Part shown: positions 1-13,152 of the stretch, in pieces
Layout of the letters: each line of letters starts with the position of its first letter
Position numbering within the stretch: position 1 is the stretch's first letter
Assembly (NCBI GenBank): GCA_029207755.1
Contig: JARCOQ010000004.1
Span: forward strand, 40,666,305 to 40,730,304
DNA: 64,000 nt
Reading direction: 5' to 3'
Origin: Chamaea fasciata
Lineage: Eukaryota > Chordata > Aves > Passeriformes > Sylviidae
Program-made: the position numbers and the translations under genes
The notes under the pieces: model-generated
Database searches by the model: none
Seen by the model: only the letters and a program-made list of their open reading frames with translations
What the model was told of the DNA's origin: nothing

Positions 1-3000
1 CATGGTTTGCATGCTTCTAACTGAAAGTGAGAAATAAATCTTTACTCTTCTGGTATTTGTGAAGACCTGAGCATGCAGAGTTTGCAATGTAATGCTATGT
101 AGTCCACCTGTACTTTTGTATTACCAATTATATTTACTGGGAGAATTTTCATGGCTTTTTTAGAGCCTACTCTTTCTCTTCAACATCTGTTTTCCCTAAA
201 GACTGCTCTTGCTTCACATTTGCAAAACAGTCTCCTCCTGTTCTGCTCTTCAGTATTATGAGATAGATTTTAACTTCCCATTAGAAGTTTTTAATTCAAC
301 TCTCATAAGTCCTTCATTATTGTGTTCAGTAAGAGCTGAACACATCTCAAAACCTTGAGTAAGTCGCATTGACTGAAGGTTACAAAAATAATTCAGTTCC
401 ATCTATCATTTATGATCCAATGTGACTAAAAGACATCAACCACAAATCAGAATTTCTATGACAGTACCTAATGCAAAAGCCCTAATCAGCTCCTAAAAAT
501 AATTATCAGTAGACAAGATTAATAAGAATCCCTTGTTTATTTATATCCAAGCTTTACGTTTGTAAAAGAATATAAAGTTTAGATTAGAATTTTCCACGTT
601 TCATGTTAGGGACTGGCATACAGCTATCAGTGAAAAAGTGTCCCTACAAGCTCTGAAGAACTGAGACAAACCAGTGGTGAAATCCATGTCTTACTTATCT
701 AAAACATATCTTAGAAACACACACGTAGCTAAACTTCAGTATATTCCAACCCACTTTCTGTTAGCGTCGGAAAAATACATAATCATGGGAGATGATTATG
801 CCAGTGCTTTACTGAGAGCTCTCGGAGCCAGGGGTCTGAGACCCAAATCTTGGCTCCCCGAAAATCTGAACAGACAAGGTTTTATACTTTGTTGTTACGT
901 AAGTGTACATGTTAATTATTAAATCCCACTGTTCCATTGATTTTACCCGAGTATGAATTTGTGACAATCGATTCTCATGATTCTGGTATAGGATAATAAT
1001 TATATTTGATTATCAGACAATTGACAATCATGTTGTCTATGATTCACTACAGTTTCATCTGTCCTAAGTAGAGAACATCTAATCTTAAGGCCTACATAGA
1101 ATCATACTTATCCCCTGCCCTCCCCCTTTGATTTGTTACCTAGGCAAAGCTATACTTGATTTAGCTGAAACAATAGCATGAGCATAACGTCCTAGCTGCA
1201 GTCACACAGGTGTTTGCCTCCCTCCCAGCCTGGCTAACCTAGAAATCATTTTAATCCTATACTATCACTTCTACAAGGACATTTTGAAGAATATGAGTAT
1301 CAGTAAGAGTCATATTGCTGATATTGTTTTTAGGGAAAAAAAGCCCCGCACAACCTCCACAGAACCACGTTTTCTGTAAGCACAAGTGTTCACACATACA
1401 CTCCTCATATATAGCCACAATAAATCAGAGCAGACTTTCATGCAGATTGTGTTAGAAAAGGAAAGGAAGAACAATTGAATTTGATGCCATGCTTGTTTTT
1501 GTATTTTTAACTGGAGTTTAGATTAATTTTTTTAAAATTATTTTGAAGTAGAGTAAAGAAAAGACAAGATGTCATACAGAGTATCACTAATCAAACACAG
1601 CCCAGATAATATGCACCATGTCTTGCTCAATGGGAACTAATTACTATAACATTAGCTCTGCAGTGTTTAAACAACAATTTCATTATATTTTTTTCTACAA
1701 TGATTAAATTTTCTCATCATTTATAATGCATCATTACATCTGCTTTGTGCACAGATAATGATCAGCATAGCTGCTTGGTAAAACTTCACTGCTCTCCTTC
1801 ATAATTTTAAATAAATCTAATTTGAATCATTTACATAATTTTTTTTAAAATGCTAGTTCTTCATTAACACCACATCTTAGGTGTGAATTGACTAAACTTG
1901 CCACTTTGAAAAAGCAGGGGGTTTTTTCAGCTTCAAGGTCTCAGGGAACTACACATGCCAGATATAAACAATAGTAAGATCTAGTAACGAATATTGGTAT
2001 ACTACAGCAGTCCACAGCAAGCATATGACCACTCTCCTCGTTGCTATGGCATTTTGTCTCAGGGGTGCAGTAATGGACAAAAATTAAAATGTTAGTCTTG
2101 TGGTTCACAATAATCTTCATGGATAGAAAGAACACTTCAGAGAACAACTAAGGAAATTACTTGTTGAAACTCTTTCAAGAATAATTTTATATTCTATCCA
2201 GTAAAAAGCTACAATATACCAAGTGTTGTACAAGATTGTTACAGCAAAATTTCTGAGCCTGCAGGGGAAAAGCTACTTTTTTGTTGTTTTAAACTGGGAA
2301 ATGAAAAAGCTTAGCTTATTTCTTTAAAACATTGTGAAGCAATAATTTACATTTTTAATTATTGATGATGCAAGACTTTGTTTCTCTTTGTCATTTATGA
2401 TATACTTTTTTTTTTTTACCTTTCCTGGACCTCTTGCTTTATATGTATAAATGTTACATATTCTACTCAGACAACATAATTCACTGCCAGGGAACACAGA
2501 TTCTGAGGACCCTGGCTCCAAAATACACATTGTGGATTACCAGGAATTTGAAGCTCCATTTCAACTCACAAAGTATTAAGAATTTTGGAGGGAACTTTGT
2601 AGTCAGAGTAAAAGCACTCCTCTGGAGGACATGAGAAAAAAATACCCATCTTCTTTCATCTTTCCACCAGGAAGTTATAAATCTTGATGAAGAAGAAAAA
2701 GACTCAATCAAAGCCAGGCTCATCTTTTAGTGACACTGACATAAATACAAAAAATCTTCTCTCACTTTTAAGGAGTAAAGATAGTAATATCCAAAATGGA
2801 GATTTACCCTAACATGTGTAATATTTCTATTATTTTAACGAGAATAAATACTAAAATGGGGTGCTGAAGAAGATGTTAAACTTATTTCCATTCTAATAAT
2901 TGCATTTTAATTATTTTAGTTCTGCAGTGAACCAAAATTATGACCCAAATACTGTTAAATTAATTATTAATGGTTCCAGTCAAGATACTCTATTACTCCA

Positions 3001-3777
3001 GGAAGAATGCAAATAAAGAATGATTTTGTCAGTATAGCTGTGCAAACATTGGTCACTCCTAAGGAATTATGACAAAAAACAGTGAACTGGAAAAATTATG
3101 GAAATATATTAAAGACTCATTTGAAATATCACGGTGATGACTCTAATGGTGAACATCTGCAACTGGGCAATATCTATTTTTTTTTCCAAAAGGCATATTG
3201 CTGTTGTTTTGTTTGTTTATCTTTCTTTTCAAAGTCCCCACAGCCTACTTTCTTTCTGTGTGCAATGTGATCTGTGCTGGACAGACTGGTTTCTCCTTGC
3301 TCTACAGGTACTTCACAACAGGAAAAGAAAAGTATCTTCCATTCTTTCTATAGAAACAAATATTTTCTCTTAGAAAAAATTAAATATCTGCTGAGTAAAA
3401 TAAAACTCATCCTCTGTCTTCACCTCAAAGAGAATATATCTGTCTGGAGTATTTTTTCAATGGGAATTAAACAACACCAACATTATATTATTAGCTAGAT
3501 AGCAGCAGAAGTTTTATACTAGGTATGAAAGCCCAGCATCAGTTTACCTATGATGGGCATGCTGCTAATAATTACTCCTCAGCAATATTTCTCTCAGCAA
3601 AGATTGCTCGTTTGTCCGCAACAAGCTTTTTCTGAAGGCAGAAGTTCTTGAAGTCCTTTTCCTGTATTTATACACAACTATTTAAAAATAAAAGGCTGCC
3701 CTGTGAGCAAAGAAATACATGCTCCTTCCTTTTCCTCCTCTGAGAGACCACACTGTTTGAAGTTTTCCAAGGAAGCC
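1..3777. other. AT-rich non-coding DNA, no gene seen
   Basis: I see no convincing exon, RNA gene or recognisable transposon here. The open frames are short, lack splice-site context and resemble no family I know. The stretch holds scattered poly-A and poly-T runs (for example a T run near 2406-2419). It lies more than 34 kb beyond the 3' end of DTWD2, so it reads as intergenic. Confidence 0.6.
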
Positions 3778-3837
3778 AAACACACGCACACACGCACGCA
3801 CACAGACACACACAGACACACACAGACACACAGACAC

Positions 3838-3865
<28 letters not shown>
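3778..3865. repeat. Compound microsatellite: CA-rich tract followed by 28 A
   Basis: A CA-dinucleotide tract with interspersed CG and CAGA variants (3778-3837) runs directly into an uninterrupted A run (3838-3865). Read on the minus strand it produces long Phe/Cys/Val open frames that are artefacts of the repeat. Confidence 0.97.
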
Positions 3866-3870
<5 letters not shown>

Positions 3871-4831
3871 AAGGAGCCACAAGATTCTAAAGAACACCAG
3901 AGAGTAACCTCTTTCTTAAGGTTCAGAACCACTCCACAGTGGTCCCATAATGAAAACTTTTAAAATCCTTTCATCAGAAATAATTACAAGTTTCTCTCTT
4001 GAAGAGAACAGCCTTCTTCAGAAAGCTTTACTCCTCTGTACCTTCAGCTGCCAGAAAATCAGAGGCAGGAAGAAAGAGTCTTAAGGGCCAAGCAAACCAC
4101 AGACCTTTCACCTTCTAGATCATGAGACCAGATCCTTCAGAGGTGAACAGCACAGCTCTCCAGACAACTACCCTCTATTTCTGTGTACACAAAAGGAATG
4201 CCCTGGGTCTCACTTAAAACTCTTCAATTGAGCTAATTCTTCCAGTTTTCCCCTTCATTGCCATTGAAACAATTTTATTTCATTTTGGGCTTGGAACAGC
4301 CCTCCCTCACATCAAAGGGACTAACACGTTCTTTTGCACACAGACCACGTGAGCTGATCCTGTGGCAGGGCAGCAGGGGCAGGCCCTGTCTGTCTCCAAA
4401 GGAGGACACACCCTCACTCTACCACAGGTTTCTCTTTGAGACTCGTAGGATTTGTAGATGAGTACTCTTTTCCCATTAGTAACAGTAGTGCCTACTGCTC
4501 TCAGTAAAGCTAGAAAGTCCATGCCAGCAACAGTTTTCTTCCCCATGTTTGTTTGGGTTTTTTTCTTTAAATCTTCGCAGAGCAAGTGGGAAGGAATAGA
4601 CAAATGATGTGGACAAAAGCTGCCTAAATAAGAAGGAATCAAACTGCAATGAAAAGACATCAGTCAGGAAATTCAGCAGTTCTTAAATTAAGTCAATGAA
4701 AGAGATCAGGAACATGTAAGTGTAGCATATTGGATGCTATATAATTTTCTAACACAATTTTGGATCAAAATCATCCCTGCTCAACTACAACCAGTATTTT
4801 ATTCAAAGAATGGCTAAAGGATAGTTTCTTC

Positions 4832-4860
4832 AGAGAGAGAGAAAGAGAGAGAGAGAGAGA
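4832..4860. repeat. (GA)n microsatellite
   Basis: This is a near-perfect GA dinucleotide run with one AAA interruption, short enough to be only moderately polymorphic. Confidence 0.95.
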
Positions 4861-6190
4861 TCTTGATGTATAATTCAGGCTAAATACTTTCGTTCTCCCT
4901 ACCTAACTACCCTAAACTATGCCTGTTACTTTTCCTGATCACACTTTGGCCCAACTAGCTGTTAATGATCCTTAACAGATGCTGCATTGTATTGTTTTTT
5001 GTTTACTTGCAGGTACCCTACAGTTGCTGCATTGACCTGCAAAATTTCTGTGAAAGAATGAAAGATGTAGTCAAATGTACAGACAAAACAACAAATTCAA
5101 TCTGTGAATTTGGGGCCAAACTGTAGGATAGTGTGAAGGTTAACTGAAATTCATAGAGATTAATTTAATATGCAGAGTCAATAAATGTCATAACCAACTT
5201 GGTAAAAAGTCAAAGCAGTAGAAGTTCAGTTCAAGATAAGTTTTAGGGTATTCAGCTCTGCTTTTTCTCACATTCCTGTTATCTCCACATCATGCTGGGC
5301 TGATGAAGCCCTGAATTAATGCAATTGCATCCACTGCTCAAAGAAACATCCCAAAGCCTCCTGGGTCCTTTTCCATTACCAACAAAATTCCTATTCTGTT
5401 TTGCCTGGTTTTACAACCCCTAGAGCAACTATTTATCATTTACTGGGAACAGAACAAAACAAAAAAACAAAAACAACAGCAACAAAAAAAATTGTTTTAT
5501 CTTTCTTTTCTACATTTATCATAACCGTACAGGACTCCAGGTATTTGACTATAAGAGATTCCATTGTACATTGTGGCCTCCTCAGTAGAGACTGCTAGCT
5601 AGATTACACAAACAGGGCCAGATTAAAGAAATAAAAGAGAGCATTGTCACAAAAGCTTTTCAAAAAGCTCGACTGAATCTGAAAAGAAGCTTTCCAGAGC
5701 AAGAGTGTTACACAAACCATGAAAGAAAATTTTTGATAATTAACGAATGCATTCTCCATTAGAATGCAATTGTAATTAAATCATTACTCGGTACTGGAAG
5801 AAAAGTTTTCCTCAATGCATATAATATGGTGTTATCTGATGCCAAAATTTAATTACTATCTTTATTGGAAAAAAAAAGGATTAGGTGTAACTTATCCTAT
5901 TCATTCCCGTGTGGATAAAAAGTATAACAGCTTCCAACTGAAATTTGTCTCTATGTATCTGTTTTTGCACAAAAATTCTTCTCCTTTTCCCACCTATTTA
6001 CCTCATGTTTTTCATCTCGTATAATGATAACATTATCATGCTTCCTGGAACTTAGCTAGGCCAAGAAGCTAAATCCATTTGGGCAAGGACACGAATTTTG
6101 TGTAAATGAGCAGGAGTTTAGTGGCATTCAGCCCATTAGTGCTCAGAACCTTATGGAACACTTCAAAGATTTTACCTATGAGAGTGACCA
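4861..6190. other. Non-coding DNA, nothing recognised
   Basis: AT-rich unique-looking sequence with no exon or repeat family that I can identify. A short A/C-rich run lies near 5455-5490. Confidence 0.5.
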
Positions 6191-6376
6191 ACTACTGAAA
6201 CAGGCTGTCCAGAGAGGTGTGGAGTTTTTCTCTCTCTAGGAAAATCCAAAAACCCTCTGGACACAATCCTGTGCTATGTTCTCTGGTTTGATCCTGTTTG
6301 AGCGGAGATTGGACAGATGACCTCATGTCATCCTCCCCAACCCAACCGGATCCGTCCAGTGATTCCCTGATTCTGA
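6191..6376 (+). mobile_element. CR1 LINE fragment, 3' end
   Basis: The sequence follows the last part of the avian CR1 consensus: the conserved CAGGCTG.CCAGAGAGG block, a GGA.A.AATCC/CTGGAC..ATCCTGTGC block, the GATTGGACAGATGACCTCATG block, and a decayed tail of GTGATTC/CTGATTCTG. It is 5'-truncated, as most CR1 copies are, and well diverged, so it is an old insertion. It carries no coding potential. Confidence 0.85.
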
Positions 6377-9055
6377 AAAGGGGGTGGGTGTAGATATGTG
6401 CGTGACTCCATGCAATCTGTCTGTGGGAAGATGTCTTTTAGCACTCCAAGCATTTTCACTCTTGTGAAAACAAAAAGGAGTTCACAGTGATCCCTATTTG
6501 GCATTTTGAGGGTAGAGCCAGCAGTTCTGCACAAGTGAAGTGCCAGCTCAGGCTGGCTGCAAGATCAACACAATGAGTACTGCTGTATCTGTGCAGTGAT
6601 GTCTTCCACTACACCTGTTTCCCTTTCCTGTCTGGAGGCGACAGGAGTGTCCCCAGGTGCTCTGCTCCCATCTCCTCTGTGGCCATGGCTCAGTCAGGGG
6701 CAACCCCTTTGACTGTAAAATGCAACTGGGAATCAGTTTTTTAAAAAATTAATCTCTGAATCAAGCTTAAGGAAGAAACCTGAAGACCAAACAAAATAAA
6801 AAACTTGGGCCAGGAAATAAATCAAGTGTAATTGCAAACAGCCCGCTTCTCACCTGGCAGGAATAAGGCAGTAATTCCAAGAGATCTAGCAGATTCAGGA
6901 CAGGTAAGGCTGCCTCACAGAGGAACAGTGGGTGCTGTTTCACAAAGACCTCATCTCTACTTGCAGCCTGCTCTTTGGAATTACGCTAGAAAATAATTCA
7001 AATACAAAAATATAAAAGGAGTAAAATGAATGTTTTATTGTTGTTCTGTTCTGCTAAGGAGAACAGAAATAAAAATAGAATTTGGGGCAGAGACAGCAGC
7101 ACATTATGGTAGTGAGCACACTCATTTCTTTCTGAAAGATAATACTATCTGCCAAGATCTAGTCTATAAAGGGTTTCATATGCTGCTGCTGTTCCACTTC
7201 CTCACATTCAGACTGAAAACTTCAGAAATTGTTTTCTAGGGGCTTAAAGCCAGAAATCATTCTTTCTATCTAGGTTGCCTTAAGAATGAAAAAGGCTAGC
7301 AAGCCGAACAAGACAGTAAAGAAAGATGGTATAAAGTGGGAACCTGAAAAGAGATGTGGGTAAAGGCAGTATTCACAACACATGTTAGACACAACCTACC
7401 AAAGGGCTTCAGCAGGGGCAGGAAGATTTGTTTTAGTAAAATGAGCTGCATTCATAGCAATTCCCACAGAGAGATGTCAGGAAATAAACAAAACTTTGCT
7501 CTCATGCACCATTTTAAGTGTAACCACACCAAAAACCAGCCCCATGAAAATTTTCACAAAGAATTCAGGTACTACTTCTAAAAAAGCAAAGTTACCCATG
7601 GGAAAGGACTTGTATTAAGATCAGCAAAGCACTCTGCCAATTATTTATTCTGTGCCCAGACTTTCTCAGGGCTCTGCATGAAAAAACAGCAACCATTGGC
7701 TTGTGCTAAGCTTTGCTATCTGTGCTTCATTGTGACTTACATCTACAAGTCTGGAGCACTCTGCAGCACACAATGACTGCAGATGTAACACTGACCACAG
7801 AACCATCAGATTCACAAGGTGACATTCCCAGCACAAATACAATCCAAGAACTAAGTAGCAGCAGGGAGACACAAAATTTAGAATTTTGTGATGCAGATTT
7901 GGTACCACAGACTTTGGGGAGGATCCTTCATGTCTGCCTGATTATCTTTACCCGTGTGGGAAAAGGATAGCTGCTTTCTATCAGTGTACAAGCAATGCAG
8001 CATCTGTGACTGGGGAAATTAGGACCTTGTTCATGTTGTGCTTGTGAAGTGTTTAAACTTCTCAGGATTCCTGTATTTTAAGAAAAAATATAAAGCATAA
8101 AAAAAAAAAAAAAAAGAAAAAGAAAAAAAAGAAAAAAAAAAGCCAGAGGTACATAGCAGTACAACCATCAGTAGTCCTATTACATAAAAGAGAATCCTCA
8201 GGTACATGGAAAGTGTTTGGATTGGATGTTATTTTAGATCAAAGAGACTGATGCTGGCAAAACATTTTTACAAACAGAAAGTTACTCAACTGCTCAATTA
8301 AATTGAGCACTATTGCCACATTCCTGAAACTGGACTGGAGATTCACTGGAACAGACTATAAAGTTAGGACTATGAGTTATTCTCATACATTCCTCAAAAT
8401 ACCTGCACAAAATCAATGAAGTCTTTATGCTGTGGCTTCTCCATGTTTAAACAAAATAATTGTATGTAGTTTTCTTTACCCATCAGAAGCCATAACCACA
8501 AGCATCTCAAACTCAATTACATTCTTTTTTCTTTCTATTCTTTGTGCTGTCTTTAAAAGTACAAATCACAAAATATACTTGTTAACAACAAACTAACTAA
8601 AACCAGAAAAAATAAAAAACATTTCCATAAAAATTCCAATGGCCATATTGACACTAAGCATCATAGCACATGATAGACAATTTCATTACTTCCACTTACC
8701 ACATTTTCAGCTTCATCTACATGTACAGAGGTCCCAGCTGTATATTTTTCTTTGAAGCTTTAGGGTGTGGAAAAAGCATGAGTTTTTTTGACCGGTACTC
8801 TGTCCACAGTTAAGTTAATTTGTTTTCAACTGAACACATTATAATTTATATTCATTTAATTTCCCCTTTCTCTGTCTCATGGGAAGGGGAAAAAGCTAGT
8901 TGAAAATTTGCATCTGACTGCTCTGACAGCTGCTGTCAGGCAGGTTTTTCAATCTAGCATGATCTACAATTTTTTCGGGTTAGTGAATAAATGTAACATA
9001 GCTTTTCAATTTCTTAAAGATGTGGCCCTCTTTATTTTAAATTAGTTGAAACTGC
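6377..9055. other. Non-coding DNA, nothing recognised
   Basis: Mostly AT-rich, with a somewhat more GC-rich part around 6540-6720. The open frames overlap each other on both strands around 7.7-7.9 kb and have no splice context or family resemblance. An A-rich tract at 8099-8141 is listed separately. Confidence 0.5.
8099..8141. repeat. A-rich low-complexity tract
   Basis: About 40 bases of A interrupted only by single G. It could be a decayed retroposon tail, but I see no recognisable body upstream of it. Confidence 0.9.
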
Positions 9056-9744
9056 ACAGAAAGGGCCCTGGGGGTCCTGGTCAGTGGAAAGTAGAACATG
9101 AGCCAGCAGTGTCCTGGTAGCCAGGAGGGCCACCTGTGTCCTGGGGAGCATCAGGGACAGCATCATCAGCTGGGCAAGGGAGGGAGTTGTCCTGCTCTGC
9201 TCTGCTCTCCTCTCTTCTGCTCTGAGGCAGCCTCTGCTCAAGTGCTGGGGGCAGTTTTGGGTGCCACAGTACAAAAAAAGACATTGAGTTGTTAGAGAGT
9301 GTCCAAAGGAGGGCCATGAGGATGGTGAAAGGCCTTGAAAGGAAGTTGTGTGAAGAGTGGCTGAGGTCACTTGGTCTGTTCAGCTTGGAAGAGACTGAGG
9401 GGAGACCTCACTGCAGTTCTGTAACTTCCTTCGAGAGGGGAAGAGGAGGGCAAGCACTGATCTCTTCTCTGTGGTAACCAGTAACAGAACCTGAGGGAAT
9501 GGCCTGAAGTTGTGCCAGGAGAGGTTTAGTTTGGGTATGAGGAAGAGGTTCTACACCCAAAGGGCTGTTGGGCACTGGAACAGGCTCCTCAGGGAAGTAG
9601 TCACAGCACCAGCCTGACAGAGTTCAAGAAGCACTTGAACAGTGCTCTCAAGCACCTGACTCTTGATATTGTACTGTGTAGAACCAGGAGCTGGATTCAA
9701 TTATCCGTGTGGGTCCACTCTGACTCAAGATATTCTATCATTTC
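9056..9744 (+). mobile_element. CR1 LINE fragment, plus strand
   Basis: Successive CR1 landmarks are visible in order: GGGGGTCCTGGT near the start, the CAGTTTTGGGTGCCACAGTAC block, GTCCAAAGGAGGGCCATGAGG, CTTGGAAGAGACTGAGGGGAGACCT as the GEETEGRP-type line, GGGCACTGGAACAGGCT, and a final GATATTCTATCATT tail. It is 5'-truncated within the reverse-transcriptase/3'UTR part. The reading frame is broken. It ends only about 120 bp before the LTR at 9868. Confidence 0.92.
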
Positions 9745-9867
9745 CTTCTATGCTATTTTATATACAAGAAATAACTGAAAACCTCATAACAAATTACTAA
9801 TGCTGTTATAAAACACATAAATTCATTATGAATTCTTAAGTTTGTCCAAGTGTTCCATTTCCTTTCC

Positions 9868-10910
9868 TGTTGTTGGTTTGAAAGACAGGTGTTTGCTAAG
9901 GAAGGCAGGAGCCTCCCTTGGAATAGAAAATGTAACCCTCCTCCCTCTGAAATATTATAATTCTGAAATTAAGGGGGCTCTCAGGCAAAGATACAAGGAT
10001 AGGAATAACAGTCCTTTACTGGTGTGTGTCACAAGGCAAACGACCAGCAACAACTCCAGCGTTTACAGCAAACAGCACCAGGAGCCCCGTGACCCCTTCT
10101 CGGCCACGGGCACTTTCCCCACCGGTGCAGTTCCAGTCACAGCCAGCGGGGGCGCTGGTGGCTCCCGGCCGGCAGGGCAGGTGCGGTGATTCCCCTGCGG
10201 CTGCAGGGGGCGCTGTGGCGTGGGGAGCAGGCGGTAATGGTGGCTCGCCCGGGATGGGAAGGGTTGGAGGAGAGGCCTTGCTGCACAAACCCCTGCAGCA
10301 GCCTGGATTGACTGATCCGTGCCCCAAAAGCAAGCTCTCAGAAGCAGCAGGCTGGGCCGGCAGGACGCCTTGGCAGGCAGGGGATGTAGGGCTACAGGAC
10401 AGCGAAAAACTCGGAGCAGTGTCAAAGAAGCAGTGGGGGTGGGGCAGCGGTGACTCGGCTCCCAGCAGGGCAGGGAAAGGTGAGCTCAGGATCCCGGGCA
10501 CCCGAGCAGATGGGGATAGGTCCTTTTTTCTTTATGTTATTAAGGTCCCAGTTCAGTGGCTGTTCTCGCAAGCAGAGGCTCACCCCACAGCACAAGAAGC
10601 AGCTCTGGGCTGGGCTCTGGTGGCAGCAGTGAATTCCCTTCCCCCAGCAGTGGCTCTGACCATCCCCCTGTGAAGCCAAGAGGGAGCTACAGCTGGCCCA
10701 ACCCTGTCTTTTACCTGCCCAATTCTCGTGGTATCCCTGCCCTTTAGAGAGGAAACTCCCAGACAGGAGAAGTACAACCAGATGCCCTCCTCCTCTGAGC
10801 TTGGTCACTTCTTTAAAGTACCCAGATGTTAATATTTCCTAGCAACTTAGAGGAAAAAAAAAATCTGTAAGCAAAAAGGAACAAAAGGAAGAAAAAACTA
10901 ACACCCAACA
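9868..10910 (-). mobile_element. Solo LTR, ERVL-like, long variant
   Basis: On the minus strand it begins TGTTGGGTGTTAG, and near its other end it carries a block that closely matches the LTRs at 42895-43726 and 48697-49476: GACAGG.GT.TGCTA, then GGAATAG, then a CTCAGGCAAAGAT block and a TTTACTGGTGTGTG block. The poly(A) signal would lie at the GTAAAG-like variant near 10015. It is about 200 bp longer than its relatives and its GC-rich middle differs strongly. I found no clean target-site duplication (flanks TTTCC versus TCTAT), so one edge may be wrong or it may be a recombinant. Several open frames of 115-215 codons on both strands are by-products of high GC content. Confidence 0.75.
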
Positions 10911-13125
10911 TCTATGCAATATGATCTAGAGAGTAGAACATTTTATTGCATAGAAATGTTCTTTTTCTGGATTTCTTTTTACACTCCTGTATACACTTGT
11001 GAATTTCTTTAAAGATAATTCATTGAGTAGTTAATGCTTAGCTGAGAGATAGATTTGCAGGATTAGTATGTCAAAATCCAAAACTTGAGGAAATATTCAC
11101 GTAGTTCTGAACAAAACAGAATGAAAACTGAGAAAAACACAGAGAAAAACTAAAGAAAAGATTTTTTTTTTTTTAAAGCAGGTTTTTGCTCTTGTTTTTT
11201 GGGGTTTTCTTTTAGATAGGTCTGCTTGAATCTGATTTTGCCACCATGTTAAAGTTCAAAGATCCATTTGCTTTATCGGTTTCTATTTCTTTCTGTAGAC
11301 TTTCTCCTTAAATTCACGTCTATACTGCAGCACAGTACCATACAACCTCCTCTCATTCTTCCTCTAGTCCTTCCCCAGCATTCCCTGCTTCAGTCACAGG
11401 ACTTCAGCAGTGTTTCTGCCGCCAGCCCAGATTAGAATCTACCAGAACTGCATAACTCATTTCAGCATAAGAAAAGGTGAAGAAATGGGGCAGGAAGCAT
11501 CACCAAAAGATTAACTAGGGTGCAGGTTCCCACATAGTTTGTAATTTGGGGATTTCAACAGGATATAGTCTCCTAGATATCTGGTGTGTCTCTGTCACTG
11601 CCTATCCAGTGAAAATGTTGATGGTTGCTGTAGAATTAACTGCTGTGCATGCATCACTTAAACAGGGAAGAGCCAAAGACTACCAAGCATCCCAGCACTG
11701 CCACGATCCAAATAACATCACTAGCTAGGTAAGTTCCTATGGAAAATATTCTCTTCTTAAGGAGATCCATTTATGACCTGCAGAATGTTTGAATCAGATG
11801 TCTGCTCTCAAATCTGGTACTTCTGGCAAGATTTTTGAAAGTGACCTCAGGGAGCAGTTCTGGACAAATAGAGGAATTTTCAATAAGAGTTTACAAGAAG
11901 TCATTTTTTAAACTTATCCAATGCTGTACTTGATAATTTTATGCATTTTCAGTAATGTACGACTCCCTCTTTATGGGCTTCCCCTCATGAAGCCAGGAAT
12001 TTGTCAGTTATTCATGGATTTTTTTCACTTGAACTTCTCTTGTAAATTGGGACAGGGAAGTCTCAGGTATTTTGGACAACAGAACACAGACTCATAGCCG
12101 GCCTGCTCCTTTTCATGTCACTGGCAGAGAGCATAAACAAAAATAAATCAAAAGCAGCATTGCTCATTTTCACATCTAATTAACAACAAAATGATGTAGA
12201 AGGAGCTAACAATAACTGGGAACTCCCTTCTGTAGGCAGGGAGTCAATTCCAGGTGACATCAGCCAGCAGAGATCAACAGGAGTAAAAAAGCTAGACCTA
12301 AGGTAGAACTGAGTCACTGGATTCCCCAACCTGTGCATCTCAAAGGAACCTCACTTCATTTCTTTGAGTGTTTTATTTCCCAAAACAGCAAGTCCCAACA
12401 CCAAGCAGGGACAGCTCAGCTGAGGGACCGTCTGGTTGGTCAGTAAGAGCCTTCACAGGCCTCTGAGACAAGTGATTTGGAGTGAGTAAAGAGGAGTGTT
12501 ATTTATCTACACAAATGACTAAGTCAAAGCTTTAGAAAGACACACAATGACAATTTCTTCACTGTTCACATCCCAGATTTCACAACCATGTGATGAAGCA
12601 TCTGCTATGAAATAAAATCCTTCCCTGGACAGGATCCTTGCTCTAAAACAGGTGCTAATGATACTAACTGAGTCACATGGAAATCTGAAGTCCTGCAGGG
12701 TAGTCGTAACACAGAAAATGAGAAAAAGAAATACATCAAGAAACGATATAATTTATCAGAAATGTATGATGTTTTTCCAAAAACTACTTAAACCAGGTTC
12801 TAAAAGCAGGACTTAGGTCACTGATACCATATACAAACCTTGTTCTATTAGAAATTAGAGGTTAAAGTGAGGTGATTGATAAAGTGTCATAGTCTTCCTT
12901 CCAGTATCACAAACACTGGATCACGACGTTGTCCTATCTCATCCCAATCTGCCCATAATTTGCAATCTTTCTTTGCTCATTCATATCTGCCAGGGAAATA
13001 GCTGAAAATTTGGGGAGAGAGTGTAAAATGCCAATCAGTGCCAGGAATGCAACACATGAACTCACATGGACACATTGTTAGTTTCTATGTAAATGAACTA
13101 ATGCAGAAAGATAGAATTGTTTTTT

Positions 13126-13152
13126 TTGGTTTGGGTTGGGTTGGGTTTTTTT
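13126..13152 (+). repeat. G-run cluster (GGGTT repeats)
   Basis: Three GGG runs separated by TT, preceded by a GG run and flanked by T tracts. It could form a small G-quadruplex. It is not a telomere repeat, since the unit is GGGTT rather than TTAGGG. Confidence 0.6.

Noticed and set aside
3778..3865. CRISPR-like regular repeats
   Set aside because: Simple dinucleotide repeat; no spacer structure, and the genome is eukaryotic.
3668..3932. Phe/Cys/Val-rich frames
   Set aside because: Translation of the CA repeat and the 28-A run.
10026..10673. 215-codon plus-strand open frame
   Set aside because: It lies within the LTR at 9868-10910, competes with equally long frames on the other strand, and shows no domain. 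GC-rich LTR sequence lacks stops by chance.
13126..13152. Interstitial telomere repeat
   Set aside because: The unit is GGGTT with T tracts, not TTAGGG.
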